DNA from: Kordiimonas marina
GTDB taxonomy: Bacteria > Pseudomonadota > Alphaproteobacteria > Sphingomonadales > Kordiimonadaceae
NCBI RefSeq assembly: GCF_023006325.1
Contig: NZ_JAINDF010000003.1
Coordinates: forward strand, 496,001 to 560,000
Length of the DNA stretch: 64,000 nt
Direction: 5' to 3'
The notes beneath the pieces are model-generated. The model made no database searches. It was not told the origin of the DNA and worked only from the letters and a program-made list of their open reading frames with translations. The position numbers and the translations under genes are program-made. Shown one piece after another: positions 53,321 to 62,146 of this stretch; positions within the stretch are counted from its first letter, which is position 1, and the number at the start of each line of letters is the position of its first letter.

Positions 53321-54697
53321 CTAGTCCTGGCCTGCGACAATCACGCGGTTCCGGCCGGCTTCCTTGGCGTCATAGAGCGCCTTGTCCGCCGTTTCCAGAA
53401 GCTGGGCCGGCAGGTCTCCCGGCTGACTGGTCGCCACGCCGATTGATACTGTGATTTTGAGCGGGCCTGATGACGCCCCGACATCGAACGGGTTTTCCGC
53501 CACTTCCTGCCTGAGCCGGTCGCCGATCATATAGGCCCAGTCGGTCGAGGTTTCCGGCATCATGACGACGAATTCCTCACCGCCATACCGCGCGGCGAGG
53601 TCGACACCGCGGATATTCTTGGCGATCCGGTTGGCAAATTCCTTGAGGACAAGGTCCCCGACTGCGTGGCCGTGGGTGTCATTGACCTTCTTGAAATGGT
53701 CGATATCCATCATCAAGACCGACAGCGGCTTGCCGGCCTGATGGGCAGCAGCAAGGCGCGTTTCCAGGTGGCTGGTCAGATAGTGGCGGTTATAAAGCCC
53801 CGTCACCGCGTCCGTGGTGGCCAGCTGCATCGACAGGTGGAAATTCTCCCACAGTTTGTCGGCATAGCGCTTGCGCTTGAGCTGGGTCTTGACCCGGGCC
53901 AGGAATTCCATCCGATCAACGGGGCGGACGACATAATCGTTCACGCCCATTTCGAGCGCCCGGACCAGCAGCTTGGTGTTGCCGTCATCCACCATCACCA
54001 GAATCGGCACATGGCGCGTTTCCTCGAACGAGCGCAACTTCGAACAGACCCTGAGGCCATCGGTATTGCGCATGGTGAGCGACACGATGATCAGGTCGAA
54101 ATTCTTTTCGCGGGCCCGGTCGGCCACGTCTTCGCCGCCCGCCATGAAGGTCAGGTCGCCGACGCCTTCAAGCGCACGGGCGATGCGTTCCATCACCCGT
54201 TCCTGCTCATCGACGATCAGGATAGAACCATCGGCCGGAAAGTCGGCTTCCTGGGAACCGCCCTCTTCCCGCTCCCAGCCGAGCTGGGCACCGGTGGCTT
54301 CGCGGTTCCGAAGCTCGTCCATCATGACCTTGAGCCGCACCAGGGAACGCACGCGCGCAAACAGCGCCAGGTCCTGCACGGGTTTGGTCAGAAAATCGTC
54401 TGCGCCGGCTTCAAGCCCGGCCACGCGGTCGGACGGCTGGTCAAGCGCCGTGACCATCACCACCGGAATGTGGGCTGTCACCGGGTCCGCCTTGATACGG
54501 CGGCAGACTTCGAACCCGTCCATCCCCGGCATCATGACGTCCAGGAGGATGATGTCAGGATGTTCGCGGCTGATAATCTCCAACGCTTCCGGCCCGCTGT
54601 AGGCGGTCAGAACATCGAAATACTCGCTTGTAAGCTTAGCCTCCAGCAGTTTGACGTTCGGCGGAACGTCGTCAACCACCAGCACCCGCGCTGTCAT
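53321..54697 (-). CDS. pleD: Response regulator diguanylate cyclase PleD
   Basis: PleD makes cyclic di-GMP on phosphorylation and controls polar development in Caulobacter. The 458-residue protein has REC1 with the phospho-Asp in DIILLDVMMPGMDG (about residue 53), an adaptor REC2 in which that residue is Ser (DLIIVSLTMRNTDG), and a GGDEF domain. The active site is GGEEF (ARYGGEEFVVMMPE), with an RGVD inhibitory site five residues before it. It starts 6 bases after divK. Confidence 0.95.
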   Translation of the reverse strand: MTARVLVVDDVPPNVKLLEAKLTSEYFDVLTAYSGPEALEIISREHPDIILLDVMMPGMDGFEVCRRIKADPVTAHIPVVMVTALDQPSDRVAGLEAGADDFLTKPVQDLALFARVRSLVRLKVMMDELRNREATGAQLGWEREEGGSQEADFPADGSILIVDEQERVMERIARALEGVGDLTFMAGGEDVADRAREKNFDLIIVSLTMRNTDGLRVCSKLRSFEETRHVPILVMVDDGNTKLLVRALEMGVNDYVVRPVDRMEFLARVKTQLKRKRYADKLWENFHLSMQLATTDAVTGLYNRHYLTSHLETRLAAAHQAGKPLSVLMMDIDHFKKVNDTHGHAVGDLVLKEFANRIAKNIRGVDLAARYGGEEFVVMMPETSTDWAYMIGDRLRQEVAENPFDVGASSGPLKITVSIGVATSQPGDLPAQLLETADKALYDAKEAGRNRVIVAGQD

Positions 54698-54703
54698 CGG
54701 CCG

Positions 54704-55069
54704 TTACCCTACGAATTGTTTGACGGTCTCAAGGAAATGGCCGACGGAAATCGGCTTGGCGATATAGGCTTCACAGCCGCCTTCCCGGATTTTTTCCTCG
54801 TCGCCCTTCATAGCGAAAGCGGTGACCGCCACCACAGGGATTTTCCGGAGGTCTTCATCTTCCTTGAGCCACTTGGTGACTTCAAGGCCGGATACTTCCG
54901 GCAACTGGATATCCATGAGAATGAGATCGGGCTTGTGTTCCCGGGCCAAATCGAGCGCTGACATACCATCGCGCGTCTGGATCGTCTCATAATCATGAGC
55001 CTCCAGAAGGTCGCAGAACAACTTCATATTTAGCTCGTTGTCTTCGACTATCAGGATTTTCTTACCCAT
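54704..55069 (-). CDS. divK: Single-domain response regulator DivK
   Basis: A 121-residue receiver of the DivJ-PleC-DivK cell-cycle relay, which in Caulobacter controls CckA and hence CtrA. Phospho-Asp is Asp53 in [14 protein letters not shown], with the acidic pair in LIVEDNELN and the conserved Lys in AYIAKPISV. The start ATG 55069 ([10 protein letters not shown]) is the family start; the longer frame to 55153 is not conserved. It forms an operon with pleD. No divJ or pleC is in the window. Confidence 0.94.
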   Translation of the reverse strand: MGKKILIVEDNELNMKLFCDLLEAHDYETIQTRDGMSALDLAREHKPDLILMDIQLPEVSGLEVTKWLKEDEDLRKIPVVAVTAFAMKGDEEKIREGGCEAYIAKPISVGHFLETVKQFVG

Positions 55070-55278
55070 ACGATCCCCTGGCCCCTTGTTCACACTTTGC
55101 CGGACTGCCGCGCAGTCACGGGAATAATAGGCGCGCTTGTCAGGAAAAGACAAGCCCGTCTAGGGATTTAAAATAGCAATTTCCGCCGCGAAGGACCGAG
55201 CCGGACAAAAAGCCGATTTGCATCCGCGCCTCATTCTGGAACACTAGCACAAAAGATTCGTATCGTGGGATAGCAAAT

Positions 55279-55566
55279 ATGATCAGCGAGCAAGCCCAAT
55301 CCCTGGCCCTGTCGGCCGTTGTCTTCATTCTGGCTGAAGACGCGCTAAAGGACCGATTCCTGGCGCTGACCGGGCTTGATGGCGACAGCCTGCGTGCCCG
55401 CATCGGCGACCGCGACTTCCTCCTGAGCACGCTCGATTTCCTGATGGGGCATGAGCCCGACCTCCTGGCCTTCGCCGCGCACGTGGATGAAAAGCCTGAG
55501 ACGGTGATCGCCGCCTGGCGCGCGCTTGGCGGCGGGATCTCCGGTGACGAATGGCAGACCTGGTGA
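55279..55566 (+). CDS. DUF3572 family protein
   Basis: A 95-residue helical protein of the DUF3572 family, which is restricted largely to alphaproteobacteria and often next to divK. The sequence ISEQAQSLALSAVVFILAEDALKDRFLALTG and LLSTLDFLMGHEPDLLAFAAH are typical. Its function is unknown. The next gene starts within its last codons, so it is co-transcribed with the HAD hydrolase and dinB. Confidence 0.88.
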   Translation: MISEQAQSLALSAVVFILAEDALKDRFLALTGLDGDSLRARIGDRDFLLSTLDFLMGHEPDLLAFAAHVDEKPETVIAAWRALGGGISGDEWQTW

Positions 55567-56213
55567 CCGCAATGACGACAATGGAAGACATAATCGCCAA
55601 CCTCACGCCCGAGAGACCGCTCCTGATGGTCGATGCCGACGAAGTCCTGCTTCAGTTCGTCGCCCGGCTCGAACGCTTCCTTCTGGATGTGGGCTACGAA
55701 CTCAGGCTGGAAAGCTTCCGCCTCAGCGGCAATATCTTCGACCAAGCCAGCGGCGACCGCGCGGATGCCGCCACCTGCAAGGGGCTGATCGCCCGCTTCT
55801 TCGATGACTGTGTCGATGATATTGGCGCAGTCGAAGGCGCGGCGGAGGCGCTGGCGGCGCTTTCAGAACACTATCAGCCGGTGATCCTGACCAACGTGCC
55901 GAAACGCTGCCGCGCGCGCCGGCAGGCGAGTCTCGCCACCCTTGGGCTTGATTACCCCGTGCTTGCCAACGCCGGCGAAAAGGGCCCGGCCGCCAAAAGG
56001 CTCGCGTCCGCCGCCGCACACCCTGCCGTTTTCATCGATGACCTGCCGCCGCAGCATGCGTCCGTCGCCGCGCACGCCCCTCACGTTCACCGGGTGCATT
56101 TCGTTGCAGACCCGCGGCTGGGACCGTTGCTCCCGAAGGCCGAACACGCCCATATCCGGCTGGACGACTGGCCCGCGCTTCAGCTGCATCTGACCGACCT
56201 CCTCTCGTCATGA
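55551..56213 (+). CDS. HAD-like hydrolase
   Basis: A 220-residue haloacid-dehalogenase-fold protein, likely a phosphatase. Motif I is MVDADEVLLQF (Asp nucleophile and second Asp), motif II LTNVP, and motif IV FIDDLPPQ. There is a helical cap between residues 35 and 100. The start may be ATG 55551 (overlaps DUF3572) or ATG 55572, which has a slightly better GGTG spacing. It overlaps dinB by four bases. Confidence 0.82.
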   Translation: MADLVTAMTTMEDIIANLTPERPLLMVDADEVLLQFVARLERFLLDVGYELRLESFRLSGNIFDQASGDRADAATCKGLIARFFDDCVDDIGAVEGAAEALAALSEHYQPVILTNVPKRCRARRQASLATLGLDYPVLANAGEKGPAAKRLASAAAHPAVFIDDLPPQHASVAAHAPHVHRVHFVADPRLGPLLPKAEHAHIRLDDWPALQLHLTDLLSS

Positions 56214-57529
56214 CCCCGCCCCCTGAGCCAGACACGCCGGTCCTGTGCCGTAGCTGCCTGCATATCTTCGAAGGCGGGGCCCGGAAATGCCCTAACTGCG
56301 GCAAGCCCAGGCTTGTTTCGCACCCGGAACTGTTAACGCTGAAGATCGCGCACCTGGACTGTGATGCTTTCTATGCCTCCATCGAAAAGCGCGACAACCC
56401 GGAGCTGGCATCCAAGCCGCTGATCATCGGCGGCGGTGACCAGCGCGGGGTTGTCTCCACCTGCTGCTATATCGCGCGCATGTCCGGCGTGCGCTCGGCC
56501 ATGCCCATGTATCAGGCGCGCAAGCTGTGCCCGGATGCCGTGGTCCTGCACCCCAACATGAAGCTCTATGCCCAGGTCGGGCATCAGGTGCGGGCGATGA
56601 TGCAGGACCTGACGCCGCTGGTTGAGCCCCTGTCGATCGACGAAGCCTTCATGGATTTTACCGGCACCGAGCGCTTGCACGGCGCGCCTGCGGCCGCCCT
56701 TCTCGCCGACCTTGCCGGCCGGGTCGAGCGGGAGGTGGGAATCAGCGTCTCCATCGGTCTCGCGCCCAACAAATTCCTCGCCAAGCTTGCGTCCGACATG
56801 GACAAGCCGCGTGGCTTTACCGTGATCGGTGAGACGGATGCCAAAAGCATCCTCGCAGAATTGCCGATCAGCCGGATCTACGGTGTCGGAGCCAAATCGG
56901 CCGAAAGGCTGCGCCGGGACGGGCTGACCCAGATCAGCCAATTGCAGACAATGGAGGAAGCCACACTCGCCCGCCGTTACGGTGAAACCGGCCTCAGGCT
57001 GTGGCGGCTGTCCCGCGGGATCGACACGCGCAAGGTGGAGCCGCGCCAGCCGGTCAAGAGCGTCTCAAGCGAACGCACGCTCGACCGGGACCTCGCGGAC
57101 TATGACCAGCTCGAACAAAGGCTTTGGGCTTTAAGCGAAAACGTCTCCGAGGACCTCAAGCGCAAGGGACTGGCGGGCCTGACCGTGACCTTGAAGCTCA
57201 AGACCAGTATGCACCGCATCATAACCCGCTCCCGCACGCTCGATGGCCCGACCCAGCTTGCCGCCACCCTCTTCGAAGTTGGCCAGCAGCTTCTGAAGCC
57301 GTTAACCGACGGCACACCCTACCGGCTGATCGGCATCGGCATGAGCCATTTCCGGCCGCTCCAGGAGGCCGACCAGCCCGACCTGATCGAACCCGGCCGT
57401 ACGCGGCGCCAGCAGGCCGAAGCGGCGATGGATGCGCTCCGCGGCAAATACGGCAAGGCCGCCATCGTCAAGGGCCGCGGCTTCGACCCGGCAAAAGATG
57501 CCTCGCCCGCAAAAAAGTCCAAGGACTGA
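56210..57529 (+). CDS. dinB: DNA polymerase IV with N-terminal zinc ribbon
   Basis: A 439-residue Y-family translesion polymerase. The catalytic core has HLDCDAFYASIE, SIDEAFMDFTG and SIGLAPNKFLAK. Unlike E. coli DinB it carries an N-terminal zinc-ribbon extension of about 45 residues: CRSC and CPNC pairs (Cys13, Cys16 and Cys27, Cys30). Such extensions are known in alphaproteobacterial DinB proteins. The basic C-terminus (SPAKKSKD) lacks a clear beta-clamp motif. It overlaps the HAD gene by four bases. No LexA-type box was visible upstream. Confidence 0.94.
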   Translation: MTPPPEPDTPVLCRSCLHIFEGGARKCPNCGKPRLVSHPELLTLKIAHLDCDAFYASIEKRDNPELASKPLIIGGGDQRGVVSTCCYIARMSGVRSAMPMYQARKLCPDAVVLHPNMKLYAQVGHQVRAMMQDLTPLVEPLSIDEAFMDFTGTERLHGAPAAALLADLAGRVEREVGISVSIGLAPNKFLAKLASDMDKPRGFTVIGETDAKSILAELPISRIYGVGAKSAERLRRDGLTQISQLQTMEEATLARRYGETGLRLWRLSRGIDTRKVEPRQPVKSVSSERTLDRDLADYDQLEQRLWALSENVSEDLKRKGLAGLTVTLKLKTSMHRIITRSRTLDGPTQLAATLFEVGQQLLKPLTDGTPYRLIGIGMSHFRPLQEADQPDLIEPGRTRRQQAEAAMDALRGKYGKAAIVKGRGFDPAKDASPAKKSKD

Positions 57530-57625
57530 CGCCTCCAAAACCGCTGTTTTTCAAGGGTTTATCACAAACCACCAGTGGCACGCGTCTTGCTTCTGCTTAT
57601 GTGAAATTAAGTTTGGGAGACGGGC

Positions 57626-58330
57626 ATGATTGAACACCCCTCTAGCAAGTTGGACGATAAACACGAGATCAACCCCTATGTCAGCAAGCTGGCCAGCAAG
57701 CTGATGAAGACGGCTGCCAATGCCGAAGTGAAGTTTGACAGCACCGGCTGGCAACTCATCACTGAGGTCCTGAGCTTCGCCGCTGCCGCCGAGCAGCGCA
57801 TGGCTGAGCAGCAGGAACGAATTTCCTATCTCGAGCAATTGTCCGTCACCGATGAATTGACCGGCATCCCGAACCGCCGTGGGCTACGGAACGCGCTTGG
57901 GCAGACGCTTGCCTCCGCCGCGCGCCACCGCGAAACCGGTGTTCTCGGCTTCCTGGACCTGGACGGTTTCAAGGCGATCAACGACATCCACGGCCACATG
58001 GCCGGTGACGGTGTCCTGCGCCACGTTGCCAAGATCCTCAAGGCCCATGTCCGGCCGACCGATGTCGTCGCCCGTATCGCCGGCGATGAGTTCGCGGTCG
58101 TCCTGACCCGCTGTGATTCAGTCCAGGGTGTTGAACGCCTGCGCACGCTGCAGCGGGAAATCAACGACAGCGATTTCACCTATGGCGGGGCATCTATCCC
58201 GGTCAAATGCTCGATCGGCGTCAAACCCTTCACGGGCGCCACCGATCCGGGTGAGCTGATCGAGGCCGCCGACCAGGCCATGTATCACGACAAGCAGACC
58301 CGCAAGGGCAAGCATCTGAGAAGCGCCTGA
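57626..58330 (+). CDS. Soluble GGDEF protein (probable diguanylate cyclase)
   Basis: A 234-residue cytosolic protein with a helical N-terminal region (residues 15-70) and a GGDEF domain. The active site reads AGDEF (ARIAGDEFAVVL), a tolerated variant in active cyclases, and RPTD five residues before it is a proper inhibitory site, so product feedback is likely. It is a second, separate c-di-GMP enzyme next to dinB. It has its own terminator. Confidence 0.88.
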   Translation: MIEHPSSKLDDKHEINPYVSKLASKLMKTAANAEVKFDSTGWQLITEVLSFAAAAEQRMAEQQERISYLEQLSVTDELTGIPNRRGLRNALGQTLASAARHRETGVLGFLDLDGFKAINDIHGHMAGDGVLRHVAKILKAHVRPTDVVARIAGDEFAVVLTRCDSVQGVERLRTLQREINDSDFTYGGASIPVKCSIGVKPFTGATDPGELIEAADQAMYHDKQTRKGKHLRSA

Positions 58331-58362
58331 AGCGCCGCCAGGCCAAGATAGAATCACGCAAG

Positions 58363-58388
58363 AAAAGGGCTTTCGGAGCCCTTTTTTT
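58363..58388 (+). terminator. Rho-independent terminator after the GGDEF gene
   Basis: A 9-bp stem (58363-58371 with 58377-58385, core AGGGCT) with a 5-base loop and seven T. It begins 33 bases after the stop. Confidence 0.88.
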
Positions 58389-58458
58389 ATGCTAAAGCCT
58401 TTGGTACAAAATCTTAGTTTTACAGCAGTTTTTGACCGGTTAAGGGAGCCGCACACAC

Positions 58459-58920
58459 ATGAGCATCGACGCAAAACTGAAGGAACTCGGGCTTGAAATT
58501 CCGACACCGGTCGCGCCGGTTGCCAACTATGTGCCTTATGTGATCAGCGGCAATCTGGTCAGCATCTCCGGCCAGGTGCCGATCGCAGGCGGCAAAGTCG
58601 CCTTCACCGGCAAGGTCGGCGACACGGTCACGAAAGAGGACGCCCAGGAAGCTGCCCGCCTCTGCGCCATCAATATCCTTGCGCAAGTGAAAGCCGCATG
58701 CGGCGGCAACCTCGACCGCGTGGTCCGCATCGTCAAGCTTGGCGCTTTCATCAACTGCGTGGACGGTTTCACCGAACAGCCGCAGGTGGCCAATGCCGCC
58801 AGCGACCTGATGGTCTCGGTCTTCGGCGATAAAGGCCGTCACAGCCGCTCTGCCGTGGGCGTGAATGCCCTGCCGCTGGGCGTTCCGGTCGAGATCGACG
58901 CCCTCGTGGAGATCGACTGA
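58459..58920 (+). CDS. RidA family protein
   Basis: A 153-residue RidA/YjgF-type protein. This group hydrolyses reactive enamines/imines from PLP enzymes, although the alphaproteobacterial subgroup with the opening KLKELGLEIPTPVAPVANYVPYVISGN is less characterised. GQVPIAGGKVAFTGKVG and the conserved C-terminal ALPLGVPVEIDALVEID fit. It is followed 4 bases later by a phosphodiesterase gene. Confidence 0.88.
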   Translation: MSIDAKLKELGLEIPTPVAPVANYVPYVISGNLVSISGQVPIAGGKVAFTGKVGDTVTKEDAQEAARLCAINILAQVKAACGGNLDRVVRIVKLGAFINCVDGFTEQPQVANAASDLMVSVFGDKGRHSRSAVGVNALPLGVPVEIDALVEID

Positions 58921-58924
58921 GCGC

Positions 58925-59680
58925 ATGGCAAGCCAACCCACCCAGCGTGATTTTCCCTGGATCGCTTCAGGCGATGTCGCCCACCGCGGCTTGTTCCGCG
59001 CGGGCACGAAGGCGGAGGAAAACACCCTGCCCGCTTTCAAGGCAGCGCTTGAGGCCGGGTTCGCCATCGAGCTCGACGTACGCACCACGTCGGACGATAT
59101 TGTCGTGGTTTTCCATGACGATACGCTGGAGCGCATGACCAACGCCAAGGGCGAGGTTTCCAACTGGGGCTTTCAGCAGCTCCAGAAACATAATGTCGGC
59201 AACAGCGGGCTGCCGATCCCTTCGCTGCCGGACGTTCTGGAAGCCGTGGACGGCAAACAGCCGATCTATGTGGAGATCAAGACCCGGCTCGATAAAGACA
59301 TTCAGAAAGTCTGTGCCGGTGTCCGCCACTGTTTCGAAGGCTATGCCGGGCCTGTGGCCGTCATGTCGTTCGACCCGCGCGTCGTCAAATGGTTCGCCAC
59401 CTATATGCCGAAATATGCCCGCGGGCTGATTATCGGGCGCGACGCGCTTCTGAAAATCCGCAACCGGATGCTGCTCGGCTTTTGGGCGTCGCGGACCAAG
59501 CCGGATTTCTTTGCCTGCGATATCAACCTGCTGCCCAACAGCTTCGCACGTCGCTGGCGGGAACGCGGCGGCAAACTCCTGACCTGGACCGTGCGCACGC
59601 CGGAGATGGAACAGATCGCGCGCCAATATGCCGACGCCGTCATCTTCGAAGCCCCGGCTGTCGTCGGGGACCAGGACTGA
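58925..59680 (+). CDS. Glycerophosphodiester phosphodiesterase family protein
   Basis: A 251-residue GDPD TIM barrel that should hydrolyse glycerophosphodiesters. The core motifs are VAHRGLFRAG, EENTLPAFKAALEAGFAIELDVRTTSDD (first metal-ligand Glu and Asp) and VVFHDDTLERMT. There is no signal peptide, so it is cytosolic. It starts 4 bases after the ridA-like gene at ATG 58925. The following gene starts 16 bases after the stop, so the run 58459-60857 is probably one operon. Confidence 0.9.
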   Translation: MASQPTQRDFPWIASGDVAHRGLFRAGTKAEENTLPAFKAALEAGFAIELDVRTTSDDIVVVFHDDTLERMTNAKGEVSNWGFQQLQKHNVGNSGLPIPSLPDVLEAVDGKQPIYVEIKTRLDKDIQKVCAGVRHCFEGYAGPVAVMSFDPRVVKWFATYMPKYARGLIIGRDALLKIRNRMLLGFWASRTKPDFFACDINLLPNSFARRWRERGGKLLTWTVRTPEMEQIARQYADAVIFEAPAVVGDQD

Positions 59681-59696
59681 AGGCGGGGGCGGCGCC

Positions 59697-60857
59697 ATGG
59701 CTGACGGCGATGCCCCACACGCCCGGCTGATCAGCAGCATTCATGACATCGAGCGTGCGGACTGGGATGCCTGCGCGGGGGCCGGTAACCCCTTCGTCAG
59801 CCACGCCTTTTTCCGCTGCCTTGAAGAGGCGGGCACCACCACGGCAGACACCGGTTGGATGCCCTATCACCTTGTCCTGCACGCGGGTGGCGATGAAACC
59901 GCGCCGCCCATCGCCGTCATGCCCATGTTCCTCAAAAGCCATTCCTACGGCGAATATGTGTTCGACCATGGCTGGGCTGACGCGTTTGAGCGCGCGGGCG
60001 GGCAATATTACCCCAAGCTGCAGGTCAGCGTGCCGTTCACGCCGGTCACAGGGCCGCGGCTTCTCATCCGTCAAGGCGCACAGGCCGAAAGCGGGCCGAT
60101 GCTTCTGGCGGCTGCGGAATCCGCAACCAAACAGTTACAGGTTTCCTCCTGCCACATCACCTTCATGGAGGAAGCTGAGGCGCAAGTTGCCGCCGACGCA
60201 GGCTGGCTGATCCGCACCGACCAGCAGTTTCACTGGCACAATGCCGACTATGCCGATTTTGACGCTTTCCTCGCCGCCCTGTCGTCGCGCAAGCGCAAGC
60301 AGATCCGCAAGGAACGCCGTACGGCGGTCGAGCCCGGCATCAGCTTCGAGCATGTCACAGGCGACGCGATCACCGAGGCGCACTGGGATGCCTTTTTCGA
60401 TTTCTACATCGACACCGGCAGCCGCAAATGGGGCCAGCCCTACCTGAACCGAGAGTTTTTCTCGCGGGTGGGCGAAGCAATGGCTGACCGTATCCTGCTT
60501 ATCTTCGCCATGCGGGAGGGGCAGCCGATTGCCGGGGCGCTCAATTTTATCGGCGCTGACACGCTTTATGGCCGCTATTGGGGCTGCGTGGAGGATCACC
60601 CCTGCCTGCATTTCGAAACCTGCTACTATCAGGCCATCGATTATGCCATCGCCCACGGCCTCAAGAGGGTCGAGGCCGGTGCCCAGGGCCCGCACAAGCT
60701 GGCGCGCGGCTACGAACCGGTCAAAACCCTCAGCGCGCACTATATCGCCAATCCGGGTTTCCGCGACGCGATCGACCGCTACCTCAGGCAGGAACGCCAG
60801 GGCGTCGAGCATGACATCGAATGGATGGCCGAGCACACGCCGTTCAAGAAGGGCTAA
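59697..60857 (+). CDS. FemAB-like/DUF482 acyltransferase
   Basis: A 386-residue protein of the DUF482 FemAB-like group, GNAT-fold relatives often annotated as peptidoglycan-biosynthesis related. Segments: RADWDACAGAGNPFVSHAFF, MPMFLKSHSYGEYVFDHGWAD, RKRKQIRKERRTA and VEAGAQGPHKLARGYEPVKT. The last part includes the family C-terminal GAQGxHKxxRGY. The exact substrate is unknown. ATG 59697 is the family start. Confidence 0.87.
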   Translation: MADGDAPHARLISSIHDIERADWDACAGAGNPFVSHAFFRCLEEAGTTTADTGWMPYHLVLHAGGDETAPPIAVMPMFLKSHSYGEYVFDHGWADAFERAGGQYYPKLQVSVPFTPVTGPRLLIRQGAQAESGPMLLAAAESATKQLQVSSCHITFMEEAEAQVAADAGWLIRTDQQFHWHNADYADFDAFLAALSSRKRKQIRKERRTAVEPGISFEHVTGDAITEAHWDAFFDFYIDTGSRKWGQPYLNREFFSRVGEAMADRILLIFAMREGQPIAGALNFIGADTLYGRYWGCVEDHPCLHFETCYYQAIDYAIAHGLKRVEAGAQGPHKLARGYEPVKTLSAHYIANPGFRDAIDRYLRQERQGVEHDIEWMAEHTPFKKG

Positions 60858-60859
60858 AG

Positions 60860-61495
60860 ATGCTAAATATTGAGCTTAATTGGCAAGGCCCACTCAAGCC
60901 CGGCACCTACCCTAAGGACCTACGTACACTCGCCATCCCCGGCGTATACCTTTATGTCCAACGTTTCCCAAACGTGACGGCCCTTTATGCAGGAAAGTCC
61001 ATGCACCTAGGGAAGCGATTCCATCAACACCTCGCAGGCATCCTTGGTTTCCAATATTGGCGCAGAAAAGACGACCCTCGTCCCCGTGCCGAATATCAGC
61101 AGGCACTTGAGGTAGCATCTTCCCATGAGAAAGTCGCTCTCTATGCAGAGAACGAATATGCCTTCACACACCCCGAACGCAACGGACTGAACCAGTTCAA
61201 CGACCTTGAGAAGAATGTCAGAGAAGCCGTCCAGGAAGTCCTGCGCACCAATTTCTATTACTGCCGGGTGCCTAAACTGGGTCGTGATGCTGATTGCGAC
61301 CTCTCCCCGGTGCCAGACCTTCCTGCCTCAACAATCATTGCAGAACTAGAAGCCTGCCTGATCAAAAATGTTTGGGATTTCGCCGATAACCAACAGGACT
61401 ACGTGTGCGATAACAGCCGCCATGAGCCCCATTCTGGCAAGCTGACAATCAACTCTGTCCACTTCCGGGCTTGGCTTAAGGACGTGCTGACTTAA
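60860..61495 (+). CDS. GIY-YIG-like nuclease-domain protein of atypical composition
   Basis: A 211-residue protein. GVY (residues 28-30), YAGKS (43-47), Arg53 in LGKRFHQH and a late Glu in AELEACLIKN (about 162-164) match the GIY-YIG nuclease core, with an unusually long insert (about residues 65-155) between the helices. The DNA is more AT-rich and uses rare-looking codons (CTA, ATT, AAT) compared with its neighbours, which suggests transfer. It is two bases after the FemAB-like gene but may be an insertion. The target is unknown; a stand-alone restriction or repair-like role is possible. Confidence 0.6.
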   Translation: MLNIELNWQGPLKPGTYPKDLRTLAIPGVYLYVQRFPNVTALYAGKSMHLGKRFHQHLAGILGFQYWRRKDDPRPRAEYQQALEVASSHEKVALYAENEYAFTHPERNGLNQFNDLEKNVREAVQEVLRTNFYYCRVPKLGRDADCDLSPVPDLPASTIIAELEACLIKNVWDFADNQQDYVCDNSRHEPHSGKLTINSVHFRAWLKDVLT

Positions 61496-62031
61496 GCCAA
61501 GTCCTCAGCCTTTATCCGGTATAGCACATGCGGACGGACGGGGTGCCGGATCGGCACGGCCGGATGCTTGAAATCGCCCTCTGCGTCATAGGTCATGCCG
61601 ATCTTTTCCATCACCCGGCGGGACGGCAGGTTGATTTCGGCGGTGAAGGCGACGACCTCCTCGGCCTTTAGCGCTGAAAAAGCGTAGGCGAGCACCGCGC
61701 GGGCGCCTTCAGGCGCGAGCCCCTGCCCCCAATGGGCCTTATCCAGCCTCCAGCCGATTTCCCACGCGGGCGCACACGGCACCTCATACGGCGCGTCCTG
61801 AACACCGATGAAACCGATAAACGCCCCCGTCTCTTTGAGCTCGGCCGCCCACAGGCCGTAGCCACGCTCAGCGATCCGCTTCTCCTGCCGTGCGACCGAC
61901 GCGTCACTTTCCGCACGGGTTTGCGGCGCCGGGAAAAAGCGCATGACCTCCGCATCCGCGTTCATCGCCGCGAACGGGGCACGGTCTTCCGCGCGCCACT
62001 GCCTGAGGATCAAACGGTCAGTTTCCAGCAT
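61492..62031 (-). CDS. RimJ/RimL-type GNAT acetyltransferase
   Basis: A 179-residue acetyltransferase. LETDRLILRQWRAED is the RimJ/RimL opening, GWRLDKAHWGQGLAPEGARAVLAYAF is the acetyl-CoA site, and LPSRRVMEKIGMTYDAEGDFKHP follows. These enzymes acetylate N-termini of ribosomal or other proteins, or small amines. It converges with the GIY-YIG gene, their stop codons sharing one TTAA. Confidence 0.88.
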   Translation of the reverse strand: MLETDRLILRQWRAEDRAPFAAMNADAEVMRFFPAPQTRAESDASVARQEKRIAERGYGLWAAELKETGAFIGFIGVQDAPYEVPCAPAWEIGWRLDKAHWGQGLAPEGARAVLAYAFSALKAEEVVAFTAEINLPSRRVMEKIGMTYDAEGDFKHPAVPIRHPVRPHVLYRIKAEDLA

Positions 62032-62093
62032 AGGTCGTCTCCCACCAAAAGGGCGGCTCTTCTAACGCCGAACCAAACCGTCCAGCAAGACAA

Positions 62094-62123
62094 AAAAGCC
62101 AGCGGATGCAACCGCTGGCTTTT
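62094..62123 (-). terminator. Rho-independent terminator after clpA
   Basis: A perfect 12-bp stem (62094-62105 with 62112-62123, core GCCAGCGG) with a 6-base loop; on the minus strand it ends in a run of six T. It lies 24 bases past the clpA stop. Confidence 0.88.
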
Positions 62124-62146
62124 CCAATCATCTCATAACCGTGCGC

